From NCBI GenBank assembly GCA_900169235.1, contig FWCC01000197.1, forward strand, positions 896 through 15,286: DNA of 14,391 nt. The letters run 5' to 3'. The translations under genes were made by a program, and so were the position numbers. This DNA is from Zarea fungicola (lineage: Eukaryota; Ascomycota; Sordariomycetes; Hypocreales; Cordycipitaceae). A model generated the notes under the pieces. It was given only the letters and a program-made list of their open reading frames with translations. It was not told the origin of the DNA and did not search any database. This document shows, piece after piece, positions 1 through 8,405 of the stretch (position 1 is its first letter; the number at the start of each line of letters is the position of its first letter).

Positions 1-95
1 AATTGAAGATGTGGCGACTAGTAAGAGGTATATATACAAATTTTCAAGGCGGCTACCCTATAGGGTTTGTGCCGGGCCTGTCCTCCGATTCATTA
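1..95 (-). repeat. Partial 3' LTR of the Copia element (window-truncated)
   Basis: This lies just beyond the end of the RNase H reading frame, where a 3' LTR belongs. Unlike the element body it is not AT-saturated and keeps CA and TG dinucleotides. On the minus strand it carries a TATA-type motif (28-37) followed by a C-rich stretch with TCGCCACATC, resembling an LTR promoter and transcription start. It also contains the perfect 12-bp palindrome ACCCTATAGGGT (55-66). The inner LTR boundary is only approximate (about 90-100), and no second LTR copy is present for comparison. It could instead be flanking or recombined DNA. Confidence 0.5.
28..37 (-). promoter_or_regulatory. TATA-box-like motif of the LTR promoter
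   Basis: The self-complementary GTATATATAC lies inside the presumed LTR. On the minus strand it is followed within about 10-25 bases by a pyrimidine-rich stretch, a usual arrangement for an LTR core promoter. Being palindromic it gives no orientation; orientation is taken from the element. Confidence 0.35.
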
Positions 96-109
96 TGACT
101 CTTAATAAA

Positions 110-640
110 GCTAGTGGTTATAGATATTAATATAATAAAGCTTTATAACTAGCTTTACTAACTCTTCCTTAACTAGACGAATTATCTAATAATTATCATA
201 AAATAGGTCTATAGTTCTATTAAATTTAAACCCAATTTAATCATATAGGCGCCTAAAAGCCATTAATTCCTTTATGGCCTACAATAAAGCTAGGAGCTTG
301 GCTTCTATAGAGGAAGTGGTTACCATATCCTGCTTTCTAGCCCAATAGATAATAGCGCCACCAAATAATTTCAAAATAAAGCCTTAACTACTTTTCCAAT
401 TAATAAGGTTATTACTAAATCCTATATCTCTAAGCATTTCTAGTTCATTATTAGTGGCTAGGAATATAATATAAAGGTCCTATATACGCTCTAAGTAGCG
501 GATATAATTAACCCCTACCTTAATATACTTTAAGCTAGGATTCTATAGAAATTAGGCTAATTTAAAAGAGGCATATACTATATTAGGTCTTATAATAACT
601 ATAGTATATCTAATTAATCTAATAATGCCCTAAAATAATT
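110..640 (-). other. RNase H region of Copia pol (decayed, C-terminally short)
   Basis: The frame contains KLFGGAIIYWARKQDMVTTS, then SIEAKLLAL, where Copia RNase H has SSTEAELLAL; T to I and E to K are transition products. Farther on comes FYDNY, a stop, IIRLVKEEL, then INIYNH, matching the DNxxxIxLxxN-type and HVDIxxH-type ends of the domain. Homology stops at about 110, earlier than the usual end of pol, and LTR-like sequence follows almost directly. Confidence 0.9.
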
Positions 641-1480
641 TAATTACTTTAAAAGAGGCTTGACTGTTATAGGGCTTAAGAGGGTTAGGTTATAGTAGGA
701 TTTAGACCTCTATTTAATTACCTTTTATATATTTAAAAGCGATCTTTTAAATATATAACTTCTATAAGAGCTAAGTCTTCCCTTTCTTTTAGTCTTACTT
801 AATCTTAATTCCTAGGAACCAGTAAAGTTCTCCTAGGACCTTTACATTATATGTAGTAGTAATCTAGTTATATATAGCTTTATATTCCTATTCCTTTTTA
901 GGTGGATATAGGGCTACTAGGTTATTAATATAAAAGAAAATAATAAAGCTTCCTTTTATTATAATATAGGGATCCTTAAGAACTGCCTTAAAGCCTAATT
1001 TTGTAAGTGTTGAGGAGAGGTCTCTATACTAGAGTAAAGGTGACCTTCTAAGGCCATATAGAGCCTTATAGAGGCGCCAGATCTTTCCCTATTCTTTAAA
1101 GCCTGGAGGCATCTTAGTGAAGACTTCTTCGTCAAGCGTAGAGTTCAAAAATGCATTAATAAAGTCATATTGCCTGCTTTTCAGCTTAAACCAGGTCATT
1201 AGGGCCATTATAAAGCAGAAGGTTTAAGATGCTAAAGTAATTACTATAGTAAATAATAGCCTAAGTAGCTATTGATCGCCTTAGACGCATAACCAAGCTT
1301 TACATCTCTCTAGATACCCTCTTAAATCGAATTTCTAGGCGTAGACTTAGCGTAGATTAAGTGGTTGTTTTCCTAGAGTGGTTACTCTCTTATTAACCTT
1401 TTTAGTAACTTAAAAAGAGGTTATCTTATCCATCTCTTAGACCATGGCGGCGAAGAACTATTGCTAATATATATGGTTTT
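640..1480 (-). other. Reverse transcriptase region (YVDD changed to YINN)
   Basis: The frame reads QYDFINAFLN, then DEEVFTKMPPGFKE, KALYGLRRSPLL and a stop codon at 1029-1031 replacing Trp. These are diagnostic Copia reverse transcriptase motifs. The active-site box at 921-932 reads YINN instead of YVDD: both catalytic aspartates are Asn and Val is Ile, each explained by G-to-A or C-to-T transitions. Downstream, ELYWFLGIKI corresponds to the motif after the active site. The enzyme would be inactive. Confidence 0.93.
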
Positions 1481-1999
1481 TAGCTTCCTAAAAATTCCAT
1501 AGCGCTTCTAGAAGTGCATTACAATAAGGCCACCTAGTCAGGTCTTTTATAAGTATTATAAGTATTGCTCTAATAATTCCTTCTTAGCCTTTTCCTAGCT
1601 TAAAGTTATTACTATTAATACTAGCTATACTCGCTGGTAAGGTTAATAGTAGTGGGTTATCTAAAATAACTAAAGAATCCAATATATAAGCTATTAAAGA
1701 GGCCGAATCCTGTTTAAGAGGATCTTATTTAAGAGGATCTTATTTAAGGACATTACTACCCCCTAAGCTCTAGAGCTCGTACTAGTCTGCCTTAAACGGT
1801 GCTATAGCTATACTAGCTAATCTAGCCTTTAGAGGCGTGAGATCTACCTTAACTTCTCTAGATATATTGTTAATTAACTTCTAGGCTTCTACTGCCTTAA
1901 GTGCCTATGTGGCTGCTTCTTTATCCTTATAGTACTGGCTTTTATTAAATGTAATATAGCTAGAGTTAATAATAATGCCCTTTTAAAGGGATAGGACCT

Positions 2000-2860
2000 A
2001 AATAAGGTATTAAGTAGAAGAGATAAATCCTATAAGATATTTAATGTGTGCCTTTGGTTAAAGCCTCTTATATTGCCTAGTTAGGCGCTCTTTTATGATA
2101 ATATAGGCTTTGCAGCTATACGCTTAAAGGTAGTGAAGATCTGGTTTCTAGTCTATCTCTAGATTCCCCTATTCTAGAAGATTATTTCTCAACCAGTTAT
2201 TAAGCATCTCTATTAGAGATTTCTAGCCTTTTGCGCGTCTAGGCCATCGATTAAGGAGATAAATTACGATGGCGTAGGCGGTGTTCTAGAATTCAAGTGG
2301 CATTCCTAACTGTTAGATGAGGTGGGTAGCGAGTAATTTAACCACGCCTCTAGACCTTTCTTAATGGCCTTTATAATAAAAATAATAGAGAGAATTTAAT
2401 ATAATAATTATTCCTTGGCTTCTTAATATATCTTTTTCTGCCTCTATTAGGGTGGTTTTATTATTAATAAGGATACTATGGACTTTAATCTAGTACTAGC
2501 GCTTGACTTAAGCGATAAAGCCTTTTAGTATAGTTAGAAAGTCGATTTTTCCTTTAATTGCGACTATAAGGCAATATATAATTAATCTACACATAAATAA
2601 GACCATTGTAGTATTGCTATTAAAGGCCTGACTTATAGAGAATAGGTCTACTAAAATAGTCGTAAAAGGCATATCTAGAAAGCCCTAGTCTCGGCTCTAG
2701 CGCGAGATTTGCCTGTGCATAGTAGATGTACCACAGGTCTCGCAATTTGCCTTTATAATTAAGGTCTTTAAGAATAGGATTCCCTTAGTTTCCTTCTAAA
2801 TCCTATCTATTATCTCTTTTAAGGGATGCCTAAGGCATATATTCCATAGCTCTGCTAATA
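2000..2860 (-). other. Integrase region (zinc finger, core and C-terminal motif, decayed)
   Basis: The N-terminal HHCC finger is represented by RHP (His codon starting at 2828; GHP expected) and CETC (Cys codons starting at 2744 and 2735). The first core Asp survives in VDLF (codon starting at 2648). The second catalytic Asp is probably the Asn run in LINNKT, a D-to-N change. The C-terminal motif reads AYSCKAYIII around 2095-2124, equivalent to the VYGCxAY motif of Copia integrases. All lie in one frame, with several nonsense codons. Limits are approximate. Confidence 0.85.
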
Positions 2861-3251
2861 TACCCACTAGAGGGCAAGGCTACCTAGAGGAGTAGGCAAT
2901 AAGTGCTTTTAAAGTTAGAATATTTTAATATACTATATATAAAATAATTGCCTAAATACTAATATAAGAGGCTATGAAAATTAGCACTTTTTTAGTTCCC
3001 TAGTAGAGATATACTTTACTAGTCTTATTCTCCTAAAAGATCTTCTTTTTATATAGTTTCCCTATAGATATATAGTTAGCCCCTATAGTTAGTATATAAA
3101 TCACATTAAGAAGCGTAAGCTAAATATTCCCTTCTAGTTAGAATAAAACTTCTCTATGTCCTTTTATAGAATAATAGACACCATATAAACCTTTTAAAGC
3201 CTTACCTTAAACTTTATAATAAGTAGTAAACTAGGAGAGGTTTTAGAAGAT

Positions 3252-3272
3252 ATGGTTATTAGCGCTAGAGTC
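3252..3272 (-). other. Retroviral-type aspartic protease active site (decayed)
   Basis: Seven codons read DSSANNH, preceded by IVIL. The Copia protease signature is DSGATxH. The catalytic Asp codon (GAC) is kept, Gly has become Ser (GGC to AGC), and the following positions have become Asn, all consistent with G-to-A changes on this strand. It lies in the common gag-pol frame. Confidence 0.8.
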
Positions 3273-3279
3273 TAGGATC

Positions 3280-4770
3280 ACTATATCTAGCGCTATTTAA
3301 TACTATAAGCACATATATAAGACTACCTATTCTAATTGAACCACTTGCGCCATGTGACCTATGACTTAAGGCTAATATTCTTAGGTATTGCTATAATTAC
3401 CTTAATTAGAGCTATCTCTTTTTTTAAAAAAGCGAGTTTTTTTAATAGTAATAGCCTACTTAACCATAGGTTCCTTCTCTAGTAGTTATCTAAGGCGTTC
3501 CTTAGCGTCTATATCTACCTATAGCCTCTTTTTTAGTATATTTAGGGCTAAAGGGCACTTCTCTAGAATGCATATAAAACACATCTTCTAATGGTCTTTT
3601 TCGCCCTTTAGAATATAGAAATAGTAATAAATTAAGCATTAATCCCTTTTAGCCTAATTTCTATTATTTTTTAGGGCTAGAGGCAATAGAGTCTCCTATT
3701 TTCCTATATGCCCTATTAAGGTGTAATTCAAGGCTAGCAAGGCCCTTAAGACCTTTTTATCTAAAAAGGTCTCTCTAAGGCGGTTAAGTAGGGATTTAAC
3801 TATAACTAGGTATCCTTTTATAATATTATCTCTAGTAATAGAGGCAAATATCTTAAATTATATAGTAATAACCTCTATTAGTTTATTTATAGTTTAAGTA
3901 TTATTAAGGTAGCGTTAGACCTAATTTACCTTATACTTTTATTATAATCTTTCTACCTTAAAGCACTACTAACTTAAGACTATGTTTTTAAGCTCTTTTA
4001 TAGTTAATAGATCTCTAAGAGCTTAAGAGAGTTACTGGTTAATAACTCTTATAGTTAGCTTAACCTTGCTTTAGAGTATCCTATACTAGTCCCTAATGGC
4101 ATAATGTTTAATAATAAGTTGTTAATAATAAGTAGAAAGTGAGTGCTTTAAAATATCTTCTATAATGGTAAGATTCTATTCTAATTTATTATATCTTCTC
4201 TTATCCTAGTTATAGGTTTATTATAATATATTATAGCGCCTATACGCCTAATCCTAGTGTTAGTCCTCCTCTTTCTTCTCTTTTTTAAACTTCTTAGCTA
4301 GTCTTAGTTAAGTCTATGAAGTAGATAAGACTAGTGGAGGTTAGGAAGGATGAGGTATTAAGGAAGAAGGTACTCTATCTATTTGCAACCCTAGTACAAG
4401 CCTAGGGTTATTGCCTCTAGTCACTTAAGTAATAGGGGTAGGAGGACAATCTTCTTAATTAACATCCTCTTATTATTCTTCCTTAAGATTACTATTATCT
4501 TCTTAGCTTATTTCTATATAATTAAGAGGGTTAAAATAGTTATCTAGTAAGGCGAGAGGGTAACCTAAGTTATCTTCTAGGATGATGGCTGGGATTTGAG
4601 GAGCTCTAGGCTCCTTTAGGGTTATTTTTAAGGTTAGATTAATATATTTCTAGACCTTTAGTCTTTCTAATAGTCGCTTAAACTCTACGCTCTAATTAAC
4701 CTAGTTAACTGGCTCTAAGAGCTTGTTAACTAAGCGAGGATTCTAACTAACTATTGTGGCTAGTTAAGAT
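3280..4770 (-). other. Gag-like region of the Copia polyprotein
   Basis: The N-terminal part reads as VEFKRLLERLKV, a stop at 4650-4652 where a Trp is expected, then KYINLTLK. This matches the Copia gag pattern of a short conserved helix around a tryptophan. Farther along, near 3570-3583, the codons give CFIC, probably the first half of a nucleocapsid-type zinc knuckle whose remaining ligands are degraded. Between these points the frame is interrupted by TAA and TAG codons. Domain limits are approximate. Confidence 0.65.
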
Positions 4771-4914
4771 CTTAGAAAAAAAAAGGGGTTAAAATAAGGT
4801 TATTTAGGTTATTTTAGGTTTTAAACTAACTATCTATGTGTTCTTAAGTAAAGACAGCATAGAAGAAGCTATAATTGACCTATTTAACGATCTAAAAGAG
4901 CCGATTAGCAAACC

Positions 4915-4927
4915 GGGCTTATAACTA
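4915..4927 (-). other. Primer-binding site for half initiator tRNA-Met
   Basis: On the minus strand, 4925 down to 4915 reads GTTATAAGCCC. The complement of the anticodon-arm segment GGGCUCAUAAC of initiator tRNA-Met is GTTATGAGCCC, so 10 of 11 bases match, and the one difference is G to A in a TpG context. Copia-type elements are known to prime from the 5' half of initiator tRNA-Met cleaved near the anticodon, not from the tRNA 3' end. The position, between LTR stub and gag, is correct. Confidence 0.75.
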
Positions 4928-4966
4928 TCACATAGAACAGGAATTACACATAGATATTAGAGAGTT
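4928..4966 (-). repeat. Stub of 5' LTR, cut by assembly gap
   Basis: This is the short segment between the primer-binding site and the N gap, where the 3' end of the 5' LTR should lie. It cannot be compared with the left LTR because the corresponding end of that copy is outside the window. The call rests on position only. The terminal dinucleotide expected as CA may be the TA next to the primer site. Confidence 0.5.
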
Positions 4967-4968
4967 NN
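4967..4968. other. Two undetermined bases (NN), probable assembly gap
   Basis: Two N characters sit exactly where AT-rich transposon sequence changes to ordinary mixed-composition DNA. The outer part of the 5' LTR is missing at this point, so the true gap is probably larger than two bases. Confidence 0.9.
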
Positions 4969-5365
4969 CCGACCCCCTTCAGGAGTCGATAGTCACACCC
5001 CGCGCAACAAAAAAGTAAGCGTGTACTCATCTGTTGAGTGAGGAGTCTCCATTTTTGTTATTTTACGCTCTTGCTGCCCAATTCCACCGACTAAGACATC
5101 GCTTACTCCAATTTAAAGGACAGCTCCTTCACGCAGTCTCGACTGTAGATTTCAGGCAGTCGCTTCCAGTATACTGTTGTACATTGCGTGAATTTATTAT
5201 CGACGCGCATACAAGCGCCGAAGTCGTTTCCGACAAGAATCCAAAATTACTTCGTCCTTATTTGTTAGCATACAAGAGACCGCCTCAGCCTTGCAGACGA
5301 TTCATGCAGGCAACGTAATCACAAGAACATGGGTGCCTCTCAAATTCTCAATTCTGGAAGATTAG
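4969..5365. other. Intergenic, no supported gene
   Basis: Ordinary composition with no RIP signature. A 94-codon plus-strand open frame (5034-5318) has no recognisable motif or splice structure and looks fortuitous. I see no RNA gene or repeat here. Confidence 0.6.
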
Positions 5366-5422
5366 AAAAAAGGTTGGCCTTGGGTGGCTCCAACCGGGGC
5401 ACCATCGCGCTCGCCGCCGACC

Positions 5423-5997
5423 ATGTTTTCCTCCGGTCGTGTAGATCACGCTACTACTCTTAAGAACATGGTCCTCTCTGTTACCTTCCGCTTCGACGTC
5501 TTTCTTAATTCATGAAAAGTTCCACGCCGCCCTCTGCACCCTGCTCGACACTGGTGGCTGGCGTCGTCTCGGCGGGCGATTACACAAAGCAGCCCTTGAC
5601 CAGACATCGCAAGCGCTGTAGATCCATGTGCCGCCGCCGTACAAGGCATCACGCCCCTTGATAGTCTACTCGCACGGGGATTTCTCAGGGCCCATCTTGG
5701 AGCACATGCTGGGGACACAGTTGCCCAAATTTAGCTGTGGAGATACAGCAGTGTACGCAGGGTCAGAAGATCTCCGCCGGTCTGCGGCGGTGGAGGATCT
5801 TCCGGACACGTTTGATGGGTTTCTGGCTCGGGGCGATGATTGGCCATGGCTGTCGCTGCGGGTCACAGGTTTGCATGGCGTCAGGAGAGCTGCTCATTGA
5901 GTGGTGGCTCGTACTTGTCGGAAGGACAGACAAGATCCCGCATGCTCTTGCGGCAAAGTCTGCTCCTCCTCTAGCGCGGAGGGCTGCGGCCAGGTAG
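5423..5997 (+). pseudogene. Decayed BAHD/transferase-family acyltransferase
   Basis: Segments in two frames follow the order of fungal transferase-family (PF02458-like) proteins. Starting at ATG 5423 one frame reads LKNMVLSVTFRFDVFLNS and stops at 5512-5514. A frame change there continues as HEKFHAALCTLLDTGGWRRL (from 5511), then LGGRL, a TAG at 5619-5621 inside the expected L-E/stop-I-H-V motif, YSHGDFSGP, and EDLPDTFDGFLAR. The conserved stretch after LSLRVTGLH, which in this family contains the catalytic HXXXD motif (S-W-P-H-x-x-x-D type), is absent. The next recognisable piece, EWWLVLVGRTDKIP (about 5903-5944), is in another frame. So there is one frameshift, one nonsense codon and one deletion of roughly 20 codons near 5870-5885. 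The C-terminal half of the family is not visible. It sits directly upstream of the MFS gene on the same strand. Family recall is from memory, not a search. Confidence 0.75.
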
Positions 5998-6541
5998 GGA
6001 GCAAAGGATATTGCCACCCACTGTATAACTAAGCCTTGCTCGGCTGGCTCCATGCAAGCCGTCTCGGTCCAGCGACATACATATGTAGGGCTTCCGCTAA
6101 TGAACTTTTAATCCGGAGAAGCTGTCGGATTTAGCCTAGATATAAAAGGGTTTTATTTGTGGCGTTACTCTATTTTTCATCTTTAGTCAGCGGCATTTTC
6201 ATTCTCGTCGTGGAGCAGCATGGCATCCCGGCCCGGACATGTGGGAACGCTCGCACTCGCACTCGGCTAACCCTGCCAAAGTGGAAATGGTCTCCCTCGC
6301 TCCATTCGTTCAGTCCATACAATGCTGGCCGGACGGGTGCGTCGCTGGCGTAGCCCATGAGCGGCACTGTCACTCCGGGGCGCCGAATTAGAATAGGTCG
6401 CCAACATTATTAATGAAATTGGCCGCTGTTATATAAAATCCCTCCTTTGCTGGTGTTTGCCCAGAATGTAGCTCTCAAAAAAACCGAAAAGTTTCGCATG
6501 AAATTGGCAGCTTGAACCGAACGCTCTCGATTTATATAACC
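5998..6541. other. Intergenic region and promoter side of the MFS gene
   Basis: No coding support; short open frames on both strands lack motifs. It contains two TATA-like motifs, TATAAAAG at 6141-6148 and TATATAAA at 6430-6437. Several CGG/CCG triplets (for example around 6226-6236 and 6376-6386) could be sites for Zn2Cys6 regulators, but I cannot show a defined pair. Confidence 0.45.
6430..6437 (+). promoter_or_regulatory. Probable TATA box of the MFS gene
   Basis: TATATAAA lies 105 bases before the start codon at 6542, a usual fungal distance for a core promoter with a short 5' leader. A second candidate at 6141-6148 is 400 bases upstream and less likely. Confidence 0.4.
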
Positions 6542-8405
6542 ATGGAGAAGCCAAACTCTGGCGCCGTCTCCCCCGCAAGCGACGCGGATGTCGCTCAGAA
6601 ACCCAAGCCGAATCCTGTATTCAAAAGCAGTACTGTGCCTCCCGCGCACTTCTGGATACTCACTGTTGGGTAAATCCCTGGCCCAATCCTCAATCACCTT
6701 CGAAAACAAGCTTCTAACAGGGTAACTCTATACAAATACAGTATCTGTCTTGGGCTTTTTCTGTCCCTCATCGACACCTCCATTGTGGCCACTAGCATCT
6801 ATACGATTGGCGTCGAATTCAAAGATGTGAGGCGCGTTAACTGGGTTGCCCTGGCCTACACTCTGGCCTATCTCGGTTGTGCGGTGACCTTTACTCGCAT
6901 CTCGGACGTGATTGGTAGAAGGAATGCCTTTGTCGCTTCATACCTGCTTTTCCTTGCATTCTCTCTGGGATGTGGCTTTGCACAGACCTTGGACCAGCTC
7001 ATTGTATTTCGGACGATGCAGGGGATAGGCGGCTCGGGTATATAACCTAGTGTTTGACTGGCTGTGCTGTAACTTGCTGACGTTGTGTTTAGGTCTTTAC
7101 TCTGTTTCCATGATCCTGTTGACCGAAGTATGCCCCGATCATCTTACACAACATATAGGGAGCGTAATTGGTCTTGTTATCGCCGCATCGGGGGCTCTTG
7201 GTCCCGTTCTTGGTGGCATTTTGACACACCTTGCCTCTTGGAGATGGATTTTTTGGATAAAGTAAGCCCCATTGAACGACGACTCCATTTCATCGATTTT
7301 AATATGGAATTAACATTTCAAAGTGGTCCAATCGGCGTCGTGTCTATTCTCATCATCTTTATCGCTTGGCCGAAACCTGAGCAGATGCCTTCCTCGACGC
7401 GACGATCCTGGAAGGAGTTTGACTATGTCGGCTCCGTGCTAATTATTCCTGCCGCTGTCCTTGTTGTCTTTGCGTTTCAAAATGCGGGCGAGTCCCCAGA
7501 CACGACGACGATATGGAGCCACGCCAGCTTCATCGCTCCTTTAACAATCGGACTCGCCCTCTGGCTGGTCCTGATCGCTTGGGGATACTTGGCTGGGCGC
7601 TTCTTCAAAGATCGGGTGGCTCTCACCTTTCCCATTACCCTTTTCCGCAACAGGGCATATCTAGGCGCCGCAATCTCTACGCTTTTCCTTGGCTTTCCCT
7701 ATTTTATTCTTAGCTACTCATTTCCGCTTCGAGCTCAAGTCGTAGCAGAGAAGAGCTCACTCATAGCTGGCGTGATGCTGCTTCCCATGGTTGGCTCTTC
7801 GGCCTTGGGAACTTTCCTGACAGGCTTCATTAGCAGATCTAAGAACTGCCTTTTTGAGACTATGCTCACCGGTGTCTGCCTGATGACCCTCGGTACTGGA
7901 CTTCTCACTATAGTTCACAGTGCCAAGGACGATTCCAAGGCACTAGGTTTCATCTTTCTCGTCGGCCTTGGATTTGGGTTCACGGTCGCATCTGCAACAA
8001 TGCTCACGTCGTTGGAAGTACCTATGAAAGACTATGGTAAATCCCCCCTTGCCATTATCGCGCCCTAAAATAAAAGCTAACAAAAGTGCAGCACCTGCCC
8101 AAGGCATTATTGCGCAATTTAGAATTCTTGGAGGCAGCTTGGGCATATCTGCCTCAACAGTCCTCCTCAGCAAGAAAGCCAGTCAAGTACTTTCGGAATC
8201 TGGACAGCCTCTCTCCGCGGAGCAGCGTGACGCAGTGCACAAGGCCTACTCGGAAGCTTTTCACAGCGATATGATAGCTGCTGTTGCGGCTGCGGGTGCG
8301 GCTATCCTGGTAGTTCTCGTCGCGTATCGCCGAGGGCAGATGCTTGTGAAGGATCAGAAAGAAGCTCGAGTTCGGGAGGAGATAGAACGTCAAGTGAGAC
8401 TGTGA
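6542..8405 (+). CDS. MFS transporter, DHA2-like 14-helix drug/metabolite efflux type
   Basis: Predicted join(6542..6669, 6742..7037, 7093..7261, 7324..8036, 8092..8405), 539 aa. The start has a strong context (ACCATGG). The four introns are 72, 55, 62 and 55 nt, all GT-AG, with branch points CTAAC (6714), CTGAC (7076), TTAAC and CTAAC (8076). Splicing restores the family sequence at each junction: LTVGICLGLF, IGGSGLYSVS, FWINGPIG and KDYAPAQGI. Seen: DTSIV in helix 1 (about residue 54), the loop 2-3 motif A RISDVIGRRN (95-104), the antiporter motif C SGALGPVLGG (174-183) and WRWIFWIN (191-198). Hydrophobic segments count to about 14, with a short cytosolic N terminus and a charged C-terminal tail after about residue 515. 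Known of the family: proton-coupled export of drugs or secondary metabolites across plasma or vacuolar membrane. The substrate cannot be told. No inactivating lesion seen. The neighbouring acyltransferase relic suggests a former metabolite locus (inference). Confidence 0.93.

Larger units (their letters stand above)
110..4770 (-). pseudogene. Copia gag-pol polyprotein, inactivated by point mutation
   Basis: A single minus-strand frame (first codon bases at positions equal to 2 modulo 3) can be followed through every diagnostic domain: gag near 4652, protease at 3272, integrase zinc ligands at 2828, 2744 and 2735, integrase core Asp at 2648, integrase C-terminal VYGCKAY-like motif near 2108, reverse transcriptase at 1109, 1031 and 932, and RNase H at 344. 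All checked anchors share one frame, so over roughly 4.3 kb there is no net frameshift; the damage is substitutions. Recognisable tryptophan positions are TAG (TGG to TAG), and glutamines are TAA or TAG. A single gag-pol frame is normal for Copia elements. The frame fades into the LTR-like DNA after about 110, without the usual last tens of pol codons. No start codon can be fixed; gag similarity begins around 4760. Confidence 0.92.
1..4966 (-). mobile_element. RIP-degraded Ty1/Copia LTR retrotransposon, nearly complete
   Basis: On the minus strand, degraded but recognisable Copia domains occur in Copia order: gag, protease, integrase, reverse transcriptase, RNase H. A tRNA primer site and LTR pieces lie at the ends. 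Integrase before reverse transcriptase separates Ty1/Copia from Ty3/Gypsy. The whole block is AT-rich, full of TA and CTAG and poor in CA/TG, as expected after RIP. The left end runs off the window inside the presumed 3' LTR, and the right end stops at an N gap inside the presumed 5' LTR, so both outer boundaries and any target-site duplication are missing. The element cannot be autonomous: the frame has many nonsense codons and catalytic residues are changed. Confidence 0.93.

Noticed and set aside
55..66. ACCCTATAGGGT as a telomere-like repeat
   Set aside because: It is a single palindrome containing CCCTA once per strand, not a TTAGGG array.
2230..2390. An alternative minus-strand frame giving a longer readable peptide over the integrase C-terminal region
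   Set aside because: The main gag-pol frame reads the VYGCKAY-like motif and flanking Copia similarity; the other frame has no homology.
3540..3620. A zinc-knuckle-like reading in another minus-strand frame (around YSKGRKRPLED)
   Set aside because: It is out of the common gag-pol frame; the in-frame reading with CFIC is preferred.
1..4966. AT-rich block considered as centromeric, mitochondrial-insert or structureless spacer DNA
   Set aside because: Diagnostic Copia motifs in one frame and a tRNA primer site explain the whole stretch as a mutated retrotransposon.
5034..5318. 94-codon plus-strand open frame
   Set aside because: No motif, no splice continuation and no regulatory context; likely fortuitous.
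5446..6053. Minus-strand open frames opposite the acyltransferase relic
   Set aside because: They are antisense readings of the decayed plus-strand coding sequence, low-complexity and without motifs.
7085..8068. Single 327-codon open frame as a separate gene
   Set aside because: It begins out of frame with exon 3 and reads through intron 3; the spliced MFS model restores conserved motifs at each junction.
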